The position numbers and the translations under genes are program-made. The notes under the pieces are model-generated. The model had not been told where the DNA came from, made no database searches, and worked only from the letters and a program-made list of their open reading frames with translations. A DNA stretch of 64,000 bases from Sphingomonas sp. PAMC 26605 (GTDB lineage: Bacteria; Pseudomonadota; Alphaproteobacteria; Sphingomonadales; Sphingomonadaceae), in NCBI RefSeq assembly GCF_000241485.1, contig NZ_JH584241.1, forward strand, positions 3,216,210 through 3,280,209, in the 5' to 3' direction. This document shows positions 51,509 to 62,188 of the stretch, piece by piece. Positions within the stretch are counted from its first letter, which is position 1, and each line of letters begins with the position of its first letter.

Positions 51509-54297
51509 CAGAACTGTGTCCCTACGTTGAAAGTAACGAGTTTCGAGTCGTCGCTCTTATCCTTGAGCAACGCATAAGCAAGATCGATCCGCAGCGGGCC
51601 GAACGGCGAGTTCCAGTTGACGCCCGCACCGACCGAAATACGCGGCCGCGGCGAATCGCCACCGAAGGTTTCCTTGAACGGCGCGGTCGAGCTGGTCGAG
51701 GCGGTGTTGACCGAGGTACCCGAGCAGGCGCCGCCAATCGTCGCGGAATAGCCGACCGCGCAGGTCGTCGCCGACCCCGCGTTGGTCGCGTCGGTCGACG
51801 GCACGACGTACAGCGGGCTGCCGTTGGTGGCGAAGTTCTGCGTGATCAGCGGAAGATAGGTCACGCGCCCGGTGACCGGGTCGATCTGTGTCGGGAACTG
51901 GCTGCCCTGCAGCACCGGCGAGGTTACGCCGAACAAGGCACCCGCCTGAACGTAGATCGACGGCCGCAACCCCAGTTCGCGCGCACCCGCACCGAGCGGG
52001 ATTTCGAGCTCGAGCTTGCCGAGATAATAAGCGCGGCCGCCGAGCGCATCGTCGGCGAGCAACTGCTTACGATCGGTGACCAGCGTCTGGTTGCCCGCCG
52101 CGTCGGTCGTATAGCTCTGCCGCTGGACGCGCGGGCCAACGCCGCGAATGTCGAAGCCGCGGAAATCGGGTTCGCCGAGATAGAATCGATCGGTGATGCG
52201 GACATTGTCGATGCCCAAGCCACGGCTCTTCTCGAGCGACTTGATGTAACCGCCCTCGAGATTGGCCGAAGCGATGAAGCCGCTGCCGATGTTGAAGAAC
52301 TTCGACCCTTCGAACTTGGTACGGATATACTTCACGTCGCCGCCGAGCCCGGCGAAATCCTGGCTGAAGATCAGGCGATGGCCCGCCGTAGGACGCAAGC
52401 GGCTGTTGAGGCTGTCATAGATCAGCGAGTAACCGACCGACGAGGTCCAGCGGTTGCCGATCGCGTCGCAGAGGTAGCGGCCAGCCTGGAGCGGGTCGCA
52501 CGCGTCATTCGCCGAGTTGCCGCGGATGCCGTCAAAATTGGTGTCGGTGTAATAGGTCGATTTGTCGAGCCCGACCTGATCGTAAGTCAGACCATAGCGC
52601 CCGGCGAGCTGCCAATATTCGGTCAGCGGAACGCCCGCCCGGACCTGGAAGCCGGTCGAGACCTGCGTGTAGGTCGTCTGCCGCTGGTTATCGATCGTGT
52701 AGTTGAACGCGTTGTAATCGCGTCGGAAGATGTCGCCGCCGACCGCGATGTTCTTGTTGAACAGATACGGCTCGGTGAAGCCCAGCTCGACCGACTTGGA
52801 ATAGGTCGAATAGCTGACGCTGGCGCGCAGCTCCTGGCCCTTCCCGCGGAAGTTGCGCTGGCGGATCGAGGCCTGGATGATGAACCGCTCGAGGCTGGAA
52901 TAGCCTGCCGACAGCGACAATTCGCCGGTCGACTTCTCCTCGAGGTTCGCGGTCAGCACGACGCGGTCGGGCGATGACCCTTGCGTCTGCTTGATCTCGA
53001 ACTTGTCCTGGAAATAGCCGAGCGAGTTGATGCGGTCCTGCGAGCGCTTGACCTGGAAGCTGTTGAACGCGTCGCCTTCGGACAGGCGGATCTCGCGCCG
53101 GATCACCTTGTCCTGCGTCTGCGTGTTGCCGTTGATGTCGATCCGCTCGACATACGTCCGCTTCGCCTCGGCGATGTGGAAGTTGATCCCCATCGTCAGC
53201 GTGTCCTTGTCACGCTGGAAGTCGGGGTTCACTTCGGTGAAGGCGTAGCCGAACAGCCCGGCCGCCTCGCTCAGCGAATCGACCGAGGTCTCGACCTTCT
53301 TGGCGTCGTACCAGTCGCCCTTCTTGATCCCGAGATTGGCGGCGAGCTTCTTGTTGTCGAAGTCGCGAATGTCGCTGTCGACGCTGACGTCGCCGAACTT
53401 GTAACGCTTCCCCTCCTCCACCACATAAGTGATGATGAAGTCCTTCTTGTCGGGCGTCAGCTCGGCGACCGCCGAGGTCACCTTGAAGTCGGCATAGCCC
53501 TCGGTCAGGTAGAACTGCCGCAGCTTCTGCTGGTCGTAGGCGAGACGATCCTGGTCGTAGCTGGTGTTCGAGCTGAGCAGCGTGGTGAGACGTGCCTGCT
53601 TGGTCGCCATCTGCTCGCGCAGCTTCGAATCCGAGAACACCTCGTTGCCGAGAATGTTGATCTGGCGGACCTTCGATTTCGGGCCTTCCGAAACCTCGAA
53701 GATCACATCGACGCGGTTCTGGTCGAGGCTGACCATCTTTGGCTCGACGACAGCCGCGAAGCGGCCTTGGCGGCGATACAATTCGATGATCCGCGCGACA
53801 TCCTGGCGGACCGCGGTGCGCGTGAAGATCTGGCGGGGGGCGAGTTTCACCTCCTTCTTGATCTTGTCTTCCTTGAGGCGCTTGTTGCCCTCGAAAATGA
53901 CACGGTTGATCACCGGATTCTCGCGCACGCGCAGCACCAGTTCGCCGGTATCGGCACCGGCGATGACCACGTCGGCGAATAATTCGCTCGCGTAGAGATC
54001 CTTGATCGCCTGATCGAGCGTCTCGTTGGTGAAGGGCTGGCCGGTGCGCAGCTTGGTGTAGGACAGCACCGTCTCGGGCTCGAGCCGCTGCGCGCCCTCG
54101 ACGCGGATCGACTTGATCGTGCGCGATACGGCCGGCGTGGCAACCGCTGCGGCCGGAGCCGTCGTCTTCGCGGCAGGTGCAGCGGTCTGACCCGCCGTCT
54201 GCGCCGCCGCCGCGACGGGCAGGCCCGTCAGCATCGTGCCGGCGAGCAACACGGCGGTGGCCCGTGCGCCGAAATTGGAAACCTTGATCGCTGTCAC
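51508..54297 (-). CDS. bamA: Outer-membrane protein assembly factor BamA
   Basis: The essential Omp85 insertase (929 residues from GTG 54297). A signal peptide (about 1-33) and Ala/Thr-rich linker are followed by five POTRA domains (from residue about 60: [74 protein letters not shown]) and a 16-strand barrel ending VGTQF. An additional insertion near the C-terminus (about 810-880, rich in Ser, Thr and Ala with a Cys pair) makes it longer than E. coli BamA (about 810). The start is preceded by GGGGTGGGAT. The frame open further upstream is noncoding. Confidence 0.93.
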   Translation of the reverse strand: MTAIKVSNFGARATAVLLAGTMLTGLPVAAAAQTAGQTAAPAAKTTAPAAAVATPAVSRTIKSIRVEGAQRLEPETVLSYTKLRTGQPFTNETLDQAIKDLYASELFADVVIAGADTGELVLRVRENPVINRVIFEGNKRLKEDKIKKEVKLAPRQIFTRTAVRQDVARIIELYRRQGRFAAVVEPKMVSLDQNRVDVIFEVSEGPKSKVRQINILGNEVFSDSKLREQMATKQARLTTLLSSNTSYDQDRLAYDQQKLRQFYLTEGYADFKVTSAVAELTPDKKDFIITYVVEEGKRYKFGDVSVDSDIRDFDNKKLAANLGIKKGDWYDAKKVETSVDSLSEAAGLFGYAFTEVNPDFQRDKDTLTMGINFHIAEAKRTYVERIDINGNTQTQDKVIRREIRLSEGDAFNSFQVKRSQDRINSLGYFQDKFEIKQTQGSSPDRVVLTANLEEKSTGELSLSAGYSSLERFIIQASIRQRNFRGKGQELRASVSYSTYSKSVELGFTEPYLFNKNIAVGGDIFRRDYNAFNYTIDNQRQTTYTQVSTGFQVRAGVPLTEYWQLAGRYGLTYDQVGLDKSTYYTDTNFDGIRGNSANDACDPLQAGRYLCDAIGNRWTSSVGYSLIYDSLNSRLRPTAGHRLIFSQDFAGLGGDVKYIRTKFEGSKFFNIGSGFIASANLEGGYIKSLEKSRGLGIDNVRITDRFYLGEPDFRGFDIRGVGPRVQRQSYTTDAAGNQTLVTDRKQLLADDALGGRAYYLGKLELEIPLGAGARELGLRPSIYVQAGALFGVTSPVLQGSQFPTQIDPVTGRVTYLPLITQNFATNGSPLYVVPSTDATNAGSATTCAVGYSATIGGACSGTSVNTASTSSTAPFKETFGGDSPRPRISVGAGVNWNSPFGPLRIDLAYALLKDKSDDSKLVTFNVGTQF

Positions 54298-54365
54298 ATC
54301 CCACCCCAAATCGGAGAAAATTCCGCGTGGCCGATAAATCGTCGGCCCGCCCTGCCTTACCTGCG

Positions 54366-55499
54366 TCAACCGATCAAGCCGGTCAGCGACTTCCACAGGC
54401 CGAAAGCGCCGAGATCGTTGATCGTGACCATGATCATCAACGCCAGAATTGCCGCCAGACCGCCACGAAACGCCCATTCTTGAATCGCGGGGGTCACGGG
54501 CCGGCGCCGGATCGCCTCGATCGCGTAAAAGAAGAGATGGCCGCCATCGAGCAACGGGACTGGCAACAAATTGATGAATCCGAGATTAATCGACACGCCC
54601 GCGATCAGGAAGATCAGATCGGGCCAACCAAGCGCGAGCTGCTCGCCCGACACCTTGGCGATGCGCAGCGGCCCGCCCAGCTCATCGACCGAGCGTCGCC
54701 CGGTCAGGATCTGGCCGAGCCCGTCGAGCGTGGTGCGCAGGATTTTGCCGGTCATCGCGACGCCCTCGCCGGGCGCCTCGATCAAGCTCACCGGCCGCGC
54801 GACCGGCGCCGTCGGGCCGATCCCGAGCAGGCCCTTTTTGTATTCGTTGCCGAAGCGGTCGCGCTCGGTCGCGGTGCCGAGCACGGCCTCGCGCTCGATT
54901 GCGGTGCCATCGCGGACGAAATCGACCGCGACATGCTCGCCCGGGCGGAGCACGGCAAATTGCGCGACGTCGTTGAAGGTTGCGACCGACCGTCCGCCGA
55001 GCGCGGTGATACGATCGCCCGGCTGCAGGCCGATCGCCGCGGCCGCACTTCCGGGACTGACCAAGCCGACCACCGACGGCGTCCGGTCGATCCCGAAGGT
55101 CATCGCGAAGCCTGCCAGAATGATGATCGCGACGATGAAGTTGGTCACCGGCCCCGCCGCGACGACGATCGCGCGCTGCCACACCGGGCGCGCCTGCAAA
55201 GTGCGCGCGCGTTCCTCGGGCGGGAGTTCGAGCCAGGCCCGATCAGGCACGCTCGCGGCATTGAGGTCACCGGCAAATTTTACGTATCCGCCGAGCGGCA
55301 GCGCGCTGACCTTCCAGCGCGTGCCGCGCTGGTCGGTCCAGCCGAAGATCTCATGGCCGAAGCCGATCGAGAAGGCGTCGATCGTCACGCCGAACAGCCG
55401 CCCGGCGAGATAATGCCCCAGTTCGTGCAGGAAAACGAGCGGCCCGATCACGAGCGCGAAAGCCAGGATGGTAAGCAACAGACCTGGGGAGTGGCTCAA
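54366..55499 (-). CDS. rseP: RseP-like site-2 zinc metalloprotease
   Basis: A 377-residue intramembrane protease of the RIP family that cuts membrane-bound regulators such as anti-sigma factors. The zinc site is HELGH (25-29) in the first helix and LLDGGH near residue 322 in a later helix. A single PDZ domain covers about 135-200 (GLQPGDRITALGG); E. coli RseP has two. It overlaps the dxr stop by ATGA and is upstream of bamA, the classical order. Confidence 0.94.
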   Translation of the reverse strand: MSHSPGLLLTILAFALVIGPLVFLHELGHYLAGRLFGVTIDAFSIGFGHEIFGWTDQRGTRWKVSALPLGGYVKFAGDLNAASVPDRAWLELPPEERARTLQARPVWQRAIVVAAGPVTNFIVAIIILAGFAMTFGIDRTPSVVGLVSPGSAAAAIGLQPGDRITALGGRSVATFNDVAQFAVLRPGEHVAVDFVRDGTAIEREAVLGTATERDRFGNEYKKGLLGIGPTAPVARPVSLIEAPGEGVAMTGKILRTTLDGLGQILTGRRSVDELGGPLRIAKVSGEQLALGWPDLIFLIAGVSINLGFINLLPVPLLDGGHLFFYAIEAIRRRPVTPAIQEWAFRGGLAAILALMIMVTINDLGAFGLWKSLTGLIG

Positions 55500-56689
55500 A
55501 CCGAGATATCCTTCACGTTCGCCCCTCTCGTCGACCCACCGCGCGACCCGACATGGCCGCGCGCCATTCTACGTGCTTCGGCATCGACCACGAGCACGTC
55601 TTCCAACGTGGCCGGCGCGGACGGATCATAGCCCTCGAGCGTATCGCCGACGATTGCGGCAATTTCGAGGAAGCCGATCTCGCGGGCAAGAAAAGCCGCG
55701 ACCGCGATCTCATTGGCGGCGTTCAAAATTGCCGGGCGCGCGCCACCCGCATCGAGCGCGTCGCGCGTCAGGCGCAGCGCCGGGAAGCGCACCGGATCGG
55801 GCGCGGTGAAGTCGAGCCGGCCGATCGCGACGAGGTCGAGCGGCGCCATCGGCGTCGCCATCCGGTCGGGCCAGGCGAGGCACGAGGCGATCGGCACGCG
55901 CATGTCGGGCGGGCCCATCTGCGCGAGCACCGAGCCGTCGACATAATCGACCAGCGAATGGATCACCGACTGCGGGTGGATCACGATCTCGATCGCATCG
56001 TGCGGGACCGGGAAGAGCCGCGCCGCCTCGATGAGCTCGAGTCCCTTGTTGAACAAAGTGGCCGAATCGACCGAAATCTTCGCGCCCATCGACCAGTTCG
56101 GGTGCGCGACCGCCTGTTCGGGCGTTACGCTGCGCATCTGCTCGGTCGACCATTCGCGGAACGGCCCACCGCTGCAGGTCAGGATGATCCGCCGCACGCG
56201 CTCGGGCCGCGCTGCGTCGAAGCACTGGAAGATCGCATTATGCTCGGAATCGGCCGGCAGCAGCGTCGCGCCCGATTGCGCGGCGGCCGCAAGGACGACC
56301 TCGCCCGCGGAAACCAGCGGTTCCTTGTTGGCGAGGATCACCGTCTTGCCCCCCGCGATCGCCGCCATCACCGGCTCGAGCCCGGTACAGCCGACGATCG
56401 CGCCCATCGTGATGTCGGCACCCATCGCCGCCGCCTCGATGATCGCGGCGCGTCCGCCCGCGCAGCCGATGTTGGTCCCGGCGAGCGCGGCGCGCAGTTC
56501 CGGCAGGCAGCTCTCATCCGCGACCACGGCAAGCTTGGCCTTGGTCCGGATCGCCGCCGCGGCGAGCCGTGTGACGTCGCAATTGGCGGTCAGCGCGAGC
56601 ACCTCGAACCGATCGGGCTCGCGCTCGATCAGATCGAGCGTCGACGTACCGATCGAACCGGTCGCGCCGAGAATGGAAATCGTCTTCAC
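55496..56689 (-). CDS. dxr: 1-deoxy-D-xylulose 5-phosphate reductoisomerase
   Basis: The 397-residue enzyme that converts DXP to 2-C-methylerythritol 4-phosphate with NADPH, the committed step of the MEP isoprenoid pathway. Motifs are ISILGATGSIG (NADPH site), LANKEPLVSAG, PADSEHNAIFQC, and the metal- and substrate-binding block ATLFNKGLELIEAARLF. The GTG at 56689 is chosen because it overlaps the cdsA stop as GTGA, the same junction used throughout this operon; TTG 56695 and GTG 56692 are less likely. Confidence 0.95.
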   Translation of the reverse strand: MKTISILGATGSIGTSTLDLIEREPDRFEVLALTANCDVTRLAAAAIRTKAKLAVVADESCLPELRAALAGTNIGCAGGRAAIIEAAAMGADITMGAIVGCTGLEPVMAAIAGGKTVILANKEPLVSAGEVVLAAAAQSGATLLPADSEHNAIFQCFDAARPERVRRIILTCSGGPFREWSTEQMRSVTPEQAVAHPNWSMGAKISVDSATLFNKGLELIEAARLFPVPHDAIEIVIHPQSVIHSLVDYVDGSVLAQMGPPDMRVPIASCLAWPDRMATPMAPLDLVAIGRLDFTAPDPVRFPALRLTRDALDAGGARPAILNAANEIAVAAFLAREIGFLEIAAIVGDTLEGYDPSAPATLEDVLVVDAEARRMARGHVGSRGGSTRGANVKDISV

Positions 56690-57486
56690 CACCAATAGAC
56701 TTTCGGTAACAGGACCAGCAGCGCGGCGACCGGCGCGACCGGAACGAGCCCGTCGAGTCGGTCGAGCACGCCGCCGTGTCCGGGGAGCAGCGAGCCGCTG
56801 TCCTTGACGCCGGCCTGGCGCTTGAGCCAGCTCTCATAGAGATCGCCCGCCTGCGCGAGCACGGCGAGCGCCGGCGTCGCAAGCGTCAGCCGAAGCGGCA
56901 GGCCGTATTGAACGTGCATCAGCGCGCCGAACAGGCTCGCCGCCGCGACTCCGCCGGCAAGCCCCGCCCAGGTCTTGTTCGGGCTGATCGTCGGCGCGAG
57001 CTTCGGCCCGCCAAGGAAGCGCCCTGCGGCATAGGCGCCAATATCGCATGCCCAGACCAACGCCAGCGCCCACAAGGTCAGCACGACGCCTTCGCGCTGA
57101 TGCCGGATCAGCAGCAGCGCCATGATCGGCAAGCCAACATACAGAATGCCGCGCGCGAGACCGGGAAGCCGCGTCACGATCACGACGAAGAACGCCGCAC
57201 CGATCAGCAGCCCAAGCGACAGGAACCCCGCCCCCGCCCCGATCACCGGCATCATGATCGCGAGCGGGACCGACAACGCATATTGCGCGAGCCGCTTGGT
57301 CTGCGGCGGCACGCCTTGCAGATCGGACCATTCGGCCATCATGAACAGGCCGAGTACGACGCACAACAGCCAGAAGGCGATGCTGCCGAGCACGATCCCG
57401 GCGAGCGCCACCGCGATCAGGCCGAGCCCGACCACGATCCTGAGCGTGAGGTTCGACGGCCCGGCGGTCTTGGGCGCAGCGCTCAC
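56686..57486 (-). CDS. cdsA: Phosphatidate cytidylyltransferase
   Basis: A 266-residue, eight-helix enzyme making CDP-diacylglycerol from phosphatidate and CTP for phospholipid synthesis (used by PssA encoded nearby). The family signature near the C-terminus is present, from SWLKRQAGVKDSGSLLPGHG to GGVLDRLDGLV, with metal-binding aspartates. GTG 57486 overlaps the uppS stop (GTGA) and gives the right length; the open frame further upstream is the uppS shadow. Confidence 0.94.
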   Translation of the reverse strand: MSAAPKTAGPSNLTLRIVVGLGLIAVALAGIVLGSIAFWLLCVVLGLFMMAEWSDLQGVPPQTKRLAQYALSVPLAIMMPVIGAGAGFLSLGLLIGAAFFVVIVTRLPGLARGILYVGLPIMALLLIRHQREGVVLTLWALALVWACDIGAYAAGRFLGGPKLAPTISPNKTWAGLAGGVAAASLFGALMHVQYGLPLRLTLATPALAVLAQAGDLYESWLKRQAGVKDSGSLLPGHGGVLDRLDGLVPVAPVAALLVLLPKVYWW

Positions 57487-58226
57487 AGGCCGCCGAACCG
57501 CCGCTGGCGCTGCCCGAAGGTCGCAATCGCCTCGGCCAGCGTCTCGCCATCGAATTCGGGCCAGAGGGTATCGACGAACAGCAACTCGGCATAGGCCGCC
57601 TGCCACAGCAGGAAATTCGACAGCCGGATCTCGCCCGAGGTGCGGATCAGCAGGTCGAGCGGCGGCAAATCGCGTGTCTCGAGTTCGTCTTCGAACATCG
57701 CCGCGTCGATCATCGCGGGATCGAGCTCGCCTGCGCGCGCGCGCTCGGCCATCCGCCGCGCGACATCGACGATCTCGGCCTGCGCGCCATAATTGAGCGC
57801 GATCACCAGGATCGGCCCGCTATTGACCGCCGTCCGCGCGATCGCGGTGTCGATCAGCTCGACCAGATCGGGGGTGAAGCGGCGATAGTCGCCGATGATG
57901 CGCAGCCGCACATTGTCGCGCACCATCTCGTCGAGATCGCTCTTGATGAAGACGCGCAGCAGACCCATCAGGTCGCTGACCTCTTCCTCCGGACGCCGCC
58001 AATTCTCGCTCGAGAAGGCGTAGAGCGTCAGCGCCTCGATCCCCATCGCCCGCGCCGCGCGCGCGACGCGGCGCACCGCCTCGACCCCGGCGCGATGCCC
58101 GGCGAGCCGCGGCAGATGCCGCTTCTTGGCCCAGCGGCCATTGCCGTCCATGATGATCGCGACGTGGCGCGGGAGCACCCCGGCCACGGTCGCAGGATCG
58201 GCAGCCCGGGCGGCGAACGGCCTCAC
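57483..58226 (-). CDS. uppS: Undecaprenyl diphosphate synthase
   Basis: A 247-residue cis-prenyltransferase that extends farnesyl diphosphate with isopentenyl diphosphate to the C55 carrier lipid of cell-wall synthesis. The catalytic aspartate D27 is in [13 protein letters not shown], followed by FSSENWRRP and the C-terminal [15 protein letters not shown] with [10 protein letters not shown]. The GTG start at 58226 overlaps the frr stop (GTGA). Confidence 0.95.
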   Translation of the reverse strand: MRPFAARAADPATVAGVLPRHVAIIMDGNGRWAKKRHLPRLAGHRAGVEAVRRVARAARAMGIEALTLYAFSSENWRRPEEEVSDLMGLLRVFIKSDLDEMVRDNVRLRIIGDYRRFTPDLVELIDTAIARTAVNSGPILVIALNYGAQAEIVDVARRMAERARAGELDPAMIDAAMFEDELETRDLPPLDLLIRTSGEIRLSNFLLWQAAYAELLFVDTLWPEFDGETLAEAIATFGQRQRRFGGL

Positions 58227-58780
58227 TTGCCCAGGATTTCCTTTTCCTTGGCCGATGCCGCGGCATCGATGTCGGCGATCGTCTTGTCGGTCAGCTTCTG
58301 GACCTCGGTCTCGAGCTTCTTGCGATCGTCCTCGCCGAACAGGCCCTTCTTCTCGTCGACCTTGAGCGAGTCCATGCCGTCACGACGCACGTTGCGCGCA
58401 GCGATGCGCGCCTCCTCGGCATACTTGCCGGCGAGCTTGGCGAGCTCCTTGCGGCGCTCCTCGGTCAGATCGGGGATCGGCAGGCGCAGCGTGGTGCCGT
58501 CGACGATCGGATTGAGACCGAGGCCGGCCGAGCGGATCGCCTTGTCGCACGGTCCGACGTTCATCTTGTCCCACACCTGGACCGAGATCATCCGCGGCTC
58601 GGGCACCGAGACGGTCGCGACCTGGTTGAGCGGCATCTGCGCGCCATACACTTCGACCGTCACCGGATCGAGCAGCGAGGTCGAGGCACGACCCGTCCGC
58701 AAACCGCTGAGATCGCCCTTCAGCGATTCGACGCTGCCGGCCATGCGGCGTTCGAGATCAGCCTTGTCGTAAGCGGCCAT
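58223..58780 (-). CDS. frr: Ribosome recycling factor
   Basis: A 185-residue protein that, with EF-G, splits the ribosome after termination. It has the two-domain RRF form: the helical bundle with GLRTGRAS and the hinge, and the C-terminal signature [20 protein letters not shown]. Full family length. It lies 3 bp after pyrH in the conserved order pyrH-frr-uppS-cdsA. Confidence 0.96.
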   Translation of the reverse strand: MAAYDKADLERRMAGSVESLKGDLSGLRTGRASTSLLDPVTVEVYGAQMPLNQVATVSVPEPRMISVQVWDKMNVGPCDKAIRSAGLGLNPIVDGTTLRLPIPDLTEERRKELAKLAGKYAEEARIAARNVRRDGMDSLKVDEKKGLFGEDDRKKLETEVQKLTDKTIADIDAAASAKEKEILGK

Positions 58781-58783
58781 GGA

Positions 58784-59509
58784 TCAGTCTCCCTTGATAT
58801 GCTGAACGGTCGTCGAGACGCCCTCGCCGCGCAGCACCGCGGCAAGATTGCCCGACTGACGGATGTTGAAGACGACGATCGGAATATTGTTGTCACGACA
58901 CAAGGCGATCGCGCTGGCGTCCATCACCTTGAGATCCTGGGCGAGCACGGTGCCGTAACTGACGGTGTCATAACGCTTTGCGGTCTGCACGAGCTTCGGG
59001 TCGGCATCGTAGACGCCGTCGACCGAGGTGCCCTTGAACAGCGCATCGCACTTCATCTCGGCAGCGCGCAAGGCGGCGCCGCTGTCGGTGGTGAAGAACG
59101 GGCTACCGACGCCGGCCGCGAAGATCACGATGCGTCCCTTCTCGAGGTGGCGCTCGGCGCGGCGGCGGATGAAGGGCTCGCACACCGAGGCCATCGGAAT
59201 GGCGGACTGGACGCGCGTCTCGACGCCGATCTGCTCGAGCGCATTCTGGACGGCGAGGGCGTTCATCACGGTTGCGAGCATGCCCATGTAATCGCCCGTC
59301 GCGCGGTCCATGCCGCGCGCGGCGCCCGAGATGCCACGGAAGATGTTGCCGCCGCCGACGACGACGCAGAGTTCATAGCCCTGGTGCTTCACGTCGGCGA
59401 TTTCGGCGGCGACGCGCGCGATCACATCCGGATCGATCGACAGGCCGTTCGAGCCCATCAGGACTTCGCCCGACAATTTCAACAGGATGCGTTTGTGGGC
59501 GGTGGTCAC
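58784..59509 (-). CDS. pyrH: UMP kinase
   Basis: A 241-residue hexameric amino-acid-kinase-fold enzyme that phosphorylates UMP to UDP. The N-terminal [11 protein letters not shown], glycine-rich [10 protein letters not shown], the uridine-binding block [16 protein letters not shown] and [20 protein letters not shown] are present. The start is a GTG at 59509. The tsf gene is upstream but is separated by 304 bp that includes a REP-like repeat, so pyrH may have its own promoter there. Confidence 0.96.
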   Translation of the reverse strand: MTTAHKRILLKLSGEVLMGSNGLSIDPDVIARVAAEIADVKHQGYELCVVVGGGNIFRGISGAARGMDRATGDYMGMLATVMNALAVQNALEQIGVETRVQSAIPMASVCEPFIRRRAERHLEKGRIVIFAAGVGSPFFTTDSGAALRAAEMKCDALFKGTSVDGVYDADPKLVQTAKRYDTVSYGTVLAQDLKVMDASAIALCRDNNIPIVVFNIRQSGNLAAVLRGEGVSTTVQHIKGD

Positions 59510-59649
59510 GGTATTCCAGACTGCAATGGGCTTCGACCGCCAAAGGGCGGTGCGGCGCGGACCTTATCGGCGACGCCGGGCGATTGGAAGCGCGGAAACC
59601 GTGCAGGGCGCTCGGGTGGGCACGGATGGCTGGTCTCGCCCCCGCTTCC

Positions 59650-59731
59650 GTCACCCTCGCGAAAGCGAGGGTCCCGCTTCTTCTACTGTGCGCGGCCCAA
59701 GTAGCGGGATCCCCGCTTTCGCGGGGATGAC
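59650..59731. repeat. REP-like palindromic intergenic repeat, copy 2
   Basis: An 82-bp element very like that at 15017-15101: outer ends GTCACCCTCGCG and CGCGGGGATGAC, two hairpins (CCCTCGCGAAAGCGAGGG and CCCCGCTTTCGCGGGG), and CCCGCTTCTTCT near the centre. It lies in the 304-bp gap 59510-59813 between tsf and pyrH. Apart from this element nothing else is recognised in the gap. Confidence 0.8.
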
Positions 59732-59813
59732 GGGCGGCGGACGCAGCAAGGGCCGCACCATGCGGCGCGGCCCCTGCCCTTTATCGCGTAACCCAAAGGC
59801 GAAACCGAATCGC

Positions 59814-60758
59814 TTACGCGGTCGGCTGCGGCTGCTGCGGAACGCCCGAAGCGGCAGCGACTTCGGCTGCGAAGTCGCTCGACTCCTTCTCGATGCCTTC
59901 GCCAAGCTGGAAGCGGACATAGTCCTTGAGCTCGATCGGCTTGCCGGCGGCCTTGGCGGCGTTGGCGACGACGTCCGAGATCTTGGTCTTGCCGTCCATC
60001 ACCAGCAGCTGGCTGACGAGCGCGTTTTCCTTGCAGTACTTTGCGATCGCACCGTCGACCATCTTGGCGACGATCTCGGCGGGCTTGCCGCTCTCCGACG
60101 CCTTCTCGGTCGCGATCGCGCGCTCGCGCGCGACGATCTCGGGGTCGAGGCCGTCCTCGTTTAGCGCGAGCGGGAAGGCCGCCGCGATGTGCATCGCGAT
60201 CTGCTTGCCGAGCGGCAGGAGCACGTCCTCACCCGCTTCGCTCTCGAGCGCGACGAGCACGCCGATCTTGCCGAGGCCGGGAGCCGCTGCGTTGTGGATG
60301 TACGGCACGACCGCGCCGGCGGTCACTTCGAGGCGCTTGGCGCGACGCAAATTCTGGTTCTCGCCGATCGTCGCGATGTTGCTGGTCAGCGTCTCTTCGA
60401 CGGTCTTCTCGCCGATCGAGGCCTGCTTGATCGTCTCGATATCGTCGCCGAGAGCGAGCGCGACCGCAGTAACGTCACGGACGAACGTCTGGAACTGGTC
60501 GTTCTTCGCAACGAAATCGGTCTCGGAATTGACTTCGACCGCAGCACCCTTGGTGCCGTTGACTTCGACGCCGATCAGGCCCTCTGCCGCGGTGCGGCTC
60601 GACTTCTTGGCAGCCGCCGCGAGGCCCTTGGCGCGCAGCCAGTCCATCGCCGCGGTCATGTCGCCAGCCGCTTCGGTCAGCGCCTTCTTGCAGTCCATCA
60701 TGCCCGCGCCGCTCTTTTCGCGCAGGTCCTTAACCGCTGCTGCAGTGATCTCGGCCAT
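59814..60758 (-). CDS. tsf: Elongation factor Ts
   Basis: A 314-residue nucleotide exchange factor for EF-Tu. N-terminal UBA-like domain at 1-50 ([21 protein letters not shown]), the TDFVAKN contact motif near residue 81, and the core domains are visible. It follows rpsB by 84 bp in the usual rpsB-tsf operon. The ATG at 60758 is preceded by AGGATTTTC and is the family start; the frame is open slightly upstream into noncoding DNA. Confidence 0.96.
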   Translation of the reverse strand: MAEITAAAVKDLREKSGAGMMDCKKALTEAAGDMTAAMDWLRAKGLAAAAKKSSRTAAEGLIGVEVNGTKGAAVEVNSETDFVAKNDQFQTFVRDVTAVALALGDDIETIKQASIGEKTVEETLTSNIATIGENQNLRRAKRLEVTAGAVVPYIHNAAAPGLGKIGVLVALESEAGEDVLLPLGKQIAMHIAAAFPLALNEDGLDPEIVARERAIATEKASESGKPAEIVAKMVDGAIAKYCKENALVSQLLVMDGKTKISDVVANAAKAAGKPIELKDYVRFQLGEGIEKESSDFAAEVAAASGVPQQPQPTA

Positions 60759-60842
60759 GTGAAAATCCTCTTGTCTGTAGATACGAATATAGGCGGAGCG
60801 GGGCTGCTGCCCTACCCCGCCCATAGGTCAGTTCGGTGACGC

Positions 60843-61691
60843 TTACGCGTCGATCTGGCGCTCGGCCTCGGCGACCATTTCGGCCTGCAGCGCAGCGTCC
60901 GATGCCGGCGTGATTTCGGCGGCAGGCGCTGCTTCCGGGGTCGCGGTCAGCGCTTCCTCGGCGGGCGGCGCTTCCATCGAACCGATGTCCTGCTTGCGCG
61001 CCATCTGCTCGTTGCCACCGCGCGTCGCGGCGATCGCGATCGCTTCGCAATACAGGCGGATCGCACGGCTGGCGTCATCGTTTGCCGGAACCGGGAAGGC
61101 GATGCCGTCGGGCGAGACGTTCGAATCGAGGATCGCGACGACGGGGATGCCGAGCGTGTTGGCTTCCTTGATCGCCAGCTCTTCCTTGTTCGCGTCGATC
61201 ACGAACATCACGTCGGGAATGCCGCCCATGTCGCGGATGCCGCCGAGGCTCAGCTCGAGCTTGTCGCGCTCGCGCGTCAGCTGGAGGACTTCCTTCTTGG
61301 TGAGACCGACGGTGTCGCCCGAAAGCTGCTCTTCGAGCGTCTTGAGGCGCTTGATCGAACCCGAAATGGTCTTCCAATTGGTGAGCATGCCGCCCAGCCA
61401 GCGATGGTTGACGAAATGCTGGCCCGAACGGCGCGCGGCGTCAGCGACGGGCTCCTGCGCCTGGCGCTTGGTGCCGACGAACAGGACCTTGCCGCCAGCG
61501 GCGGTCGACGCCGAGACGAACTCGAGCGCGCGTGCGAACAGCGGAACGGTCTGCGAGAGATCGAGGATGTGGACGCCGTTGCGGTCGCCGAAGATGTAAG
61601 GCTTCATCTTCGGGTTCCAGCGATGCGTCTGGTGTCCGAAATGCGCGCCCGTTTCGAGCAACGCCTGCATGGAGACGACTGGTGCCGCCAT
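60843..61691 (-). CDS. rpsB: 30S ribosomal protein S2
   Basis: A 282-residue S2 protein of the small subunit. The signatures [19 protein letters not shown] and [17 protein letters not shown] are present, as is [12 protein letters not shown]. An acidic, alanine-rich C-terminal extension (about 235-282) lengthens it relative to E. coli (241), as often seen in alphaproteobacteria. The start at 61691 has AAAGGAAATACATT upstream; the open frame further upstream is noncoding. Confidence 0.96.
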   Translation of the reverse strand: MAAPVVSMQALLETGAHFGHQTHRWNPKMKPYIFGDRNGVHILDLSQTVPLFARALEFVSASTAAGGKVLFVGTKRQAQEPVADAARRSGQHFVNHRWLGGMLTNWKTISGSIKRLKTLEEQLSGDTVGLTKKEVLQLTRERDKLELSLGGIRDMGGIPDVMFVIDANKEELAIKEANTLGIPVVAILDSNVSPDGIAFPVPANDDASRAIRLYCEAIAIAATRGGNEQMARKQDIGSMEAPPAEEALTATPEAAPAAEITPASDAALQAEMVAEAERQIDA

Positions 61692-61804
61692 AATGTATTT
61701 CCTTTCCGGTTGTGCCTCTGGGAAGCGAGTAATCCGTTGATCCTGGGTGAAACCCCGGACGGACACCGGCAATATGTGCTTCCCATGCGGTGTGAAGGCG
61801 GCCC

Positions 61805-61839
61805 CGTTAGCCGAACCCGTCGCGCAAATCAAGCGCGAC
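61805..61839 (-). promoter_or_regulatory. Possible rpsB promoter with dyad
   Basis: On the minus strand TTGATT (61827-61832) and CTAACG (61805-61810) are 16 bp apart, a plausible alphaproteobacterial housekeeping promoter about 115 bp before rpsB. A 7-bp perfect dyad, GTCGCGC-N7-GCGCGAC (61819-61839), is centred on the -35. On the opposite strand a TTGACA (61846-61851) could serve the small gene at 61961. Both assignments are tentative. Confidence 0.35.
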
Positions 61840-61960
61840 AGCGGCTTGACAAGTGGAACGTAAATGGAACATATCATGCTCACGAGCGGAACGGGGAACC
61901 GAGTTGCTCGAAAGATGTTGCTGGTTTGTGACGTCACACCGTGATGGACGGAGTTGAACG

Positions 61961-62188
61961 ATGGCTGTTGTCGGTTTCCTGGTTTTCGCGAGCGCGTTTG
62001 CGGCGAGTGTTTCGGTGTTTTGGTTCACGCTCGCCCCGGCGTTGCCGCGGATCATCTCCCTGCTGCGCGACGGCGTCGACCCGATGGCGACGCGCGCGCC
62101 GGCCTGGATCGTCAGTGAGCCGCGTCTTCGGGCGCGGGTGCGGACGGTGTCGGCAGTGGCCCGCCCGACGCTGCGCGCAGCCGCTTGA
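61961..62188 (+). CDS. Small hypothetical membrane protein
   Basis: A 75-residue protein with one or two hydrophobic segments at about 3-32 ([19 protein letters not shown]) and a basic tail. It is unrecognised. GGACGGAG precedes the ATG at good spacing. It is divergent from rpsB and convergent with pssA, whose 3' end it overlaps by 77 bp, an unusually long antiparallel overlap. Composition supports a real coding frame in the first half; the tail may simply reflect the antisense of pssA. Confidence 0.6.
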   Translation: MAVVGFLVFASAFAASVSVFWFTLAPALPRIISLLRDGVDPMATRAPAWIVSEPRLRARVRTVSAVARPTLRAAA

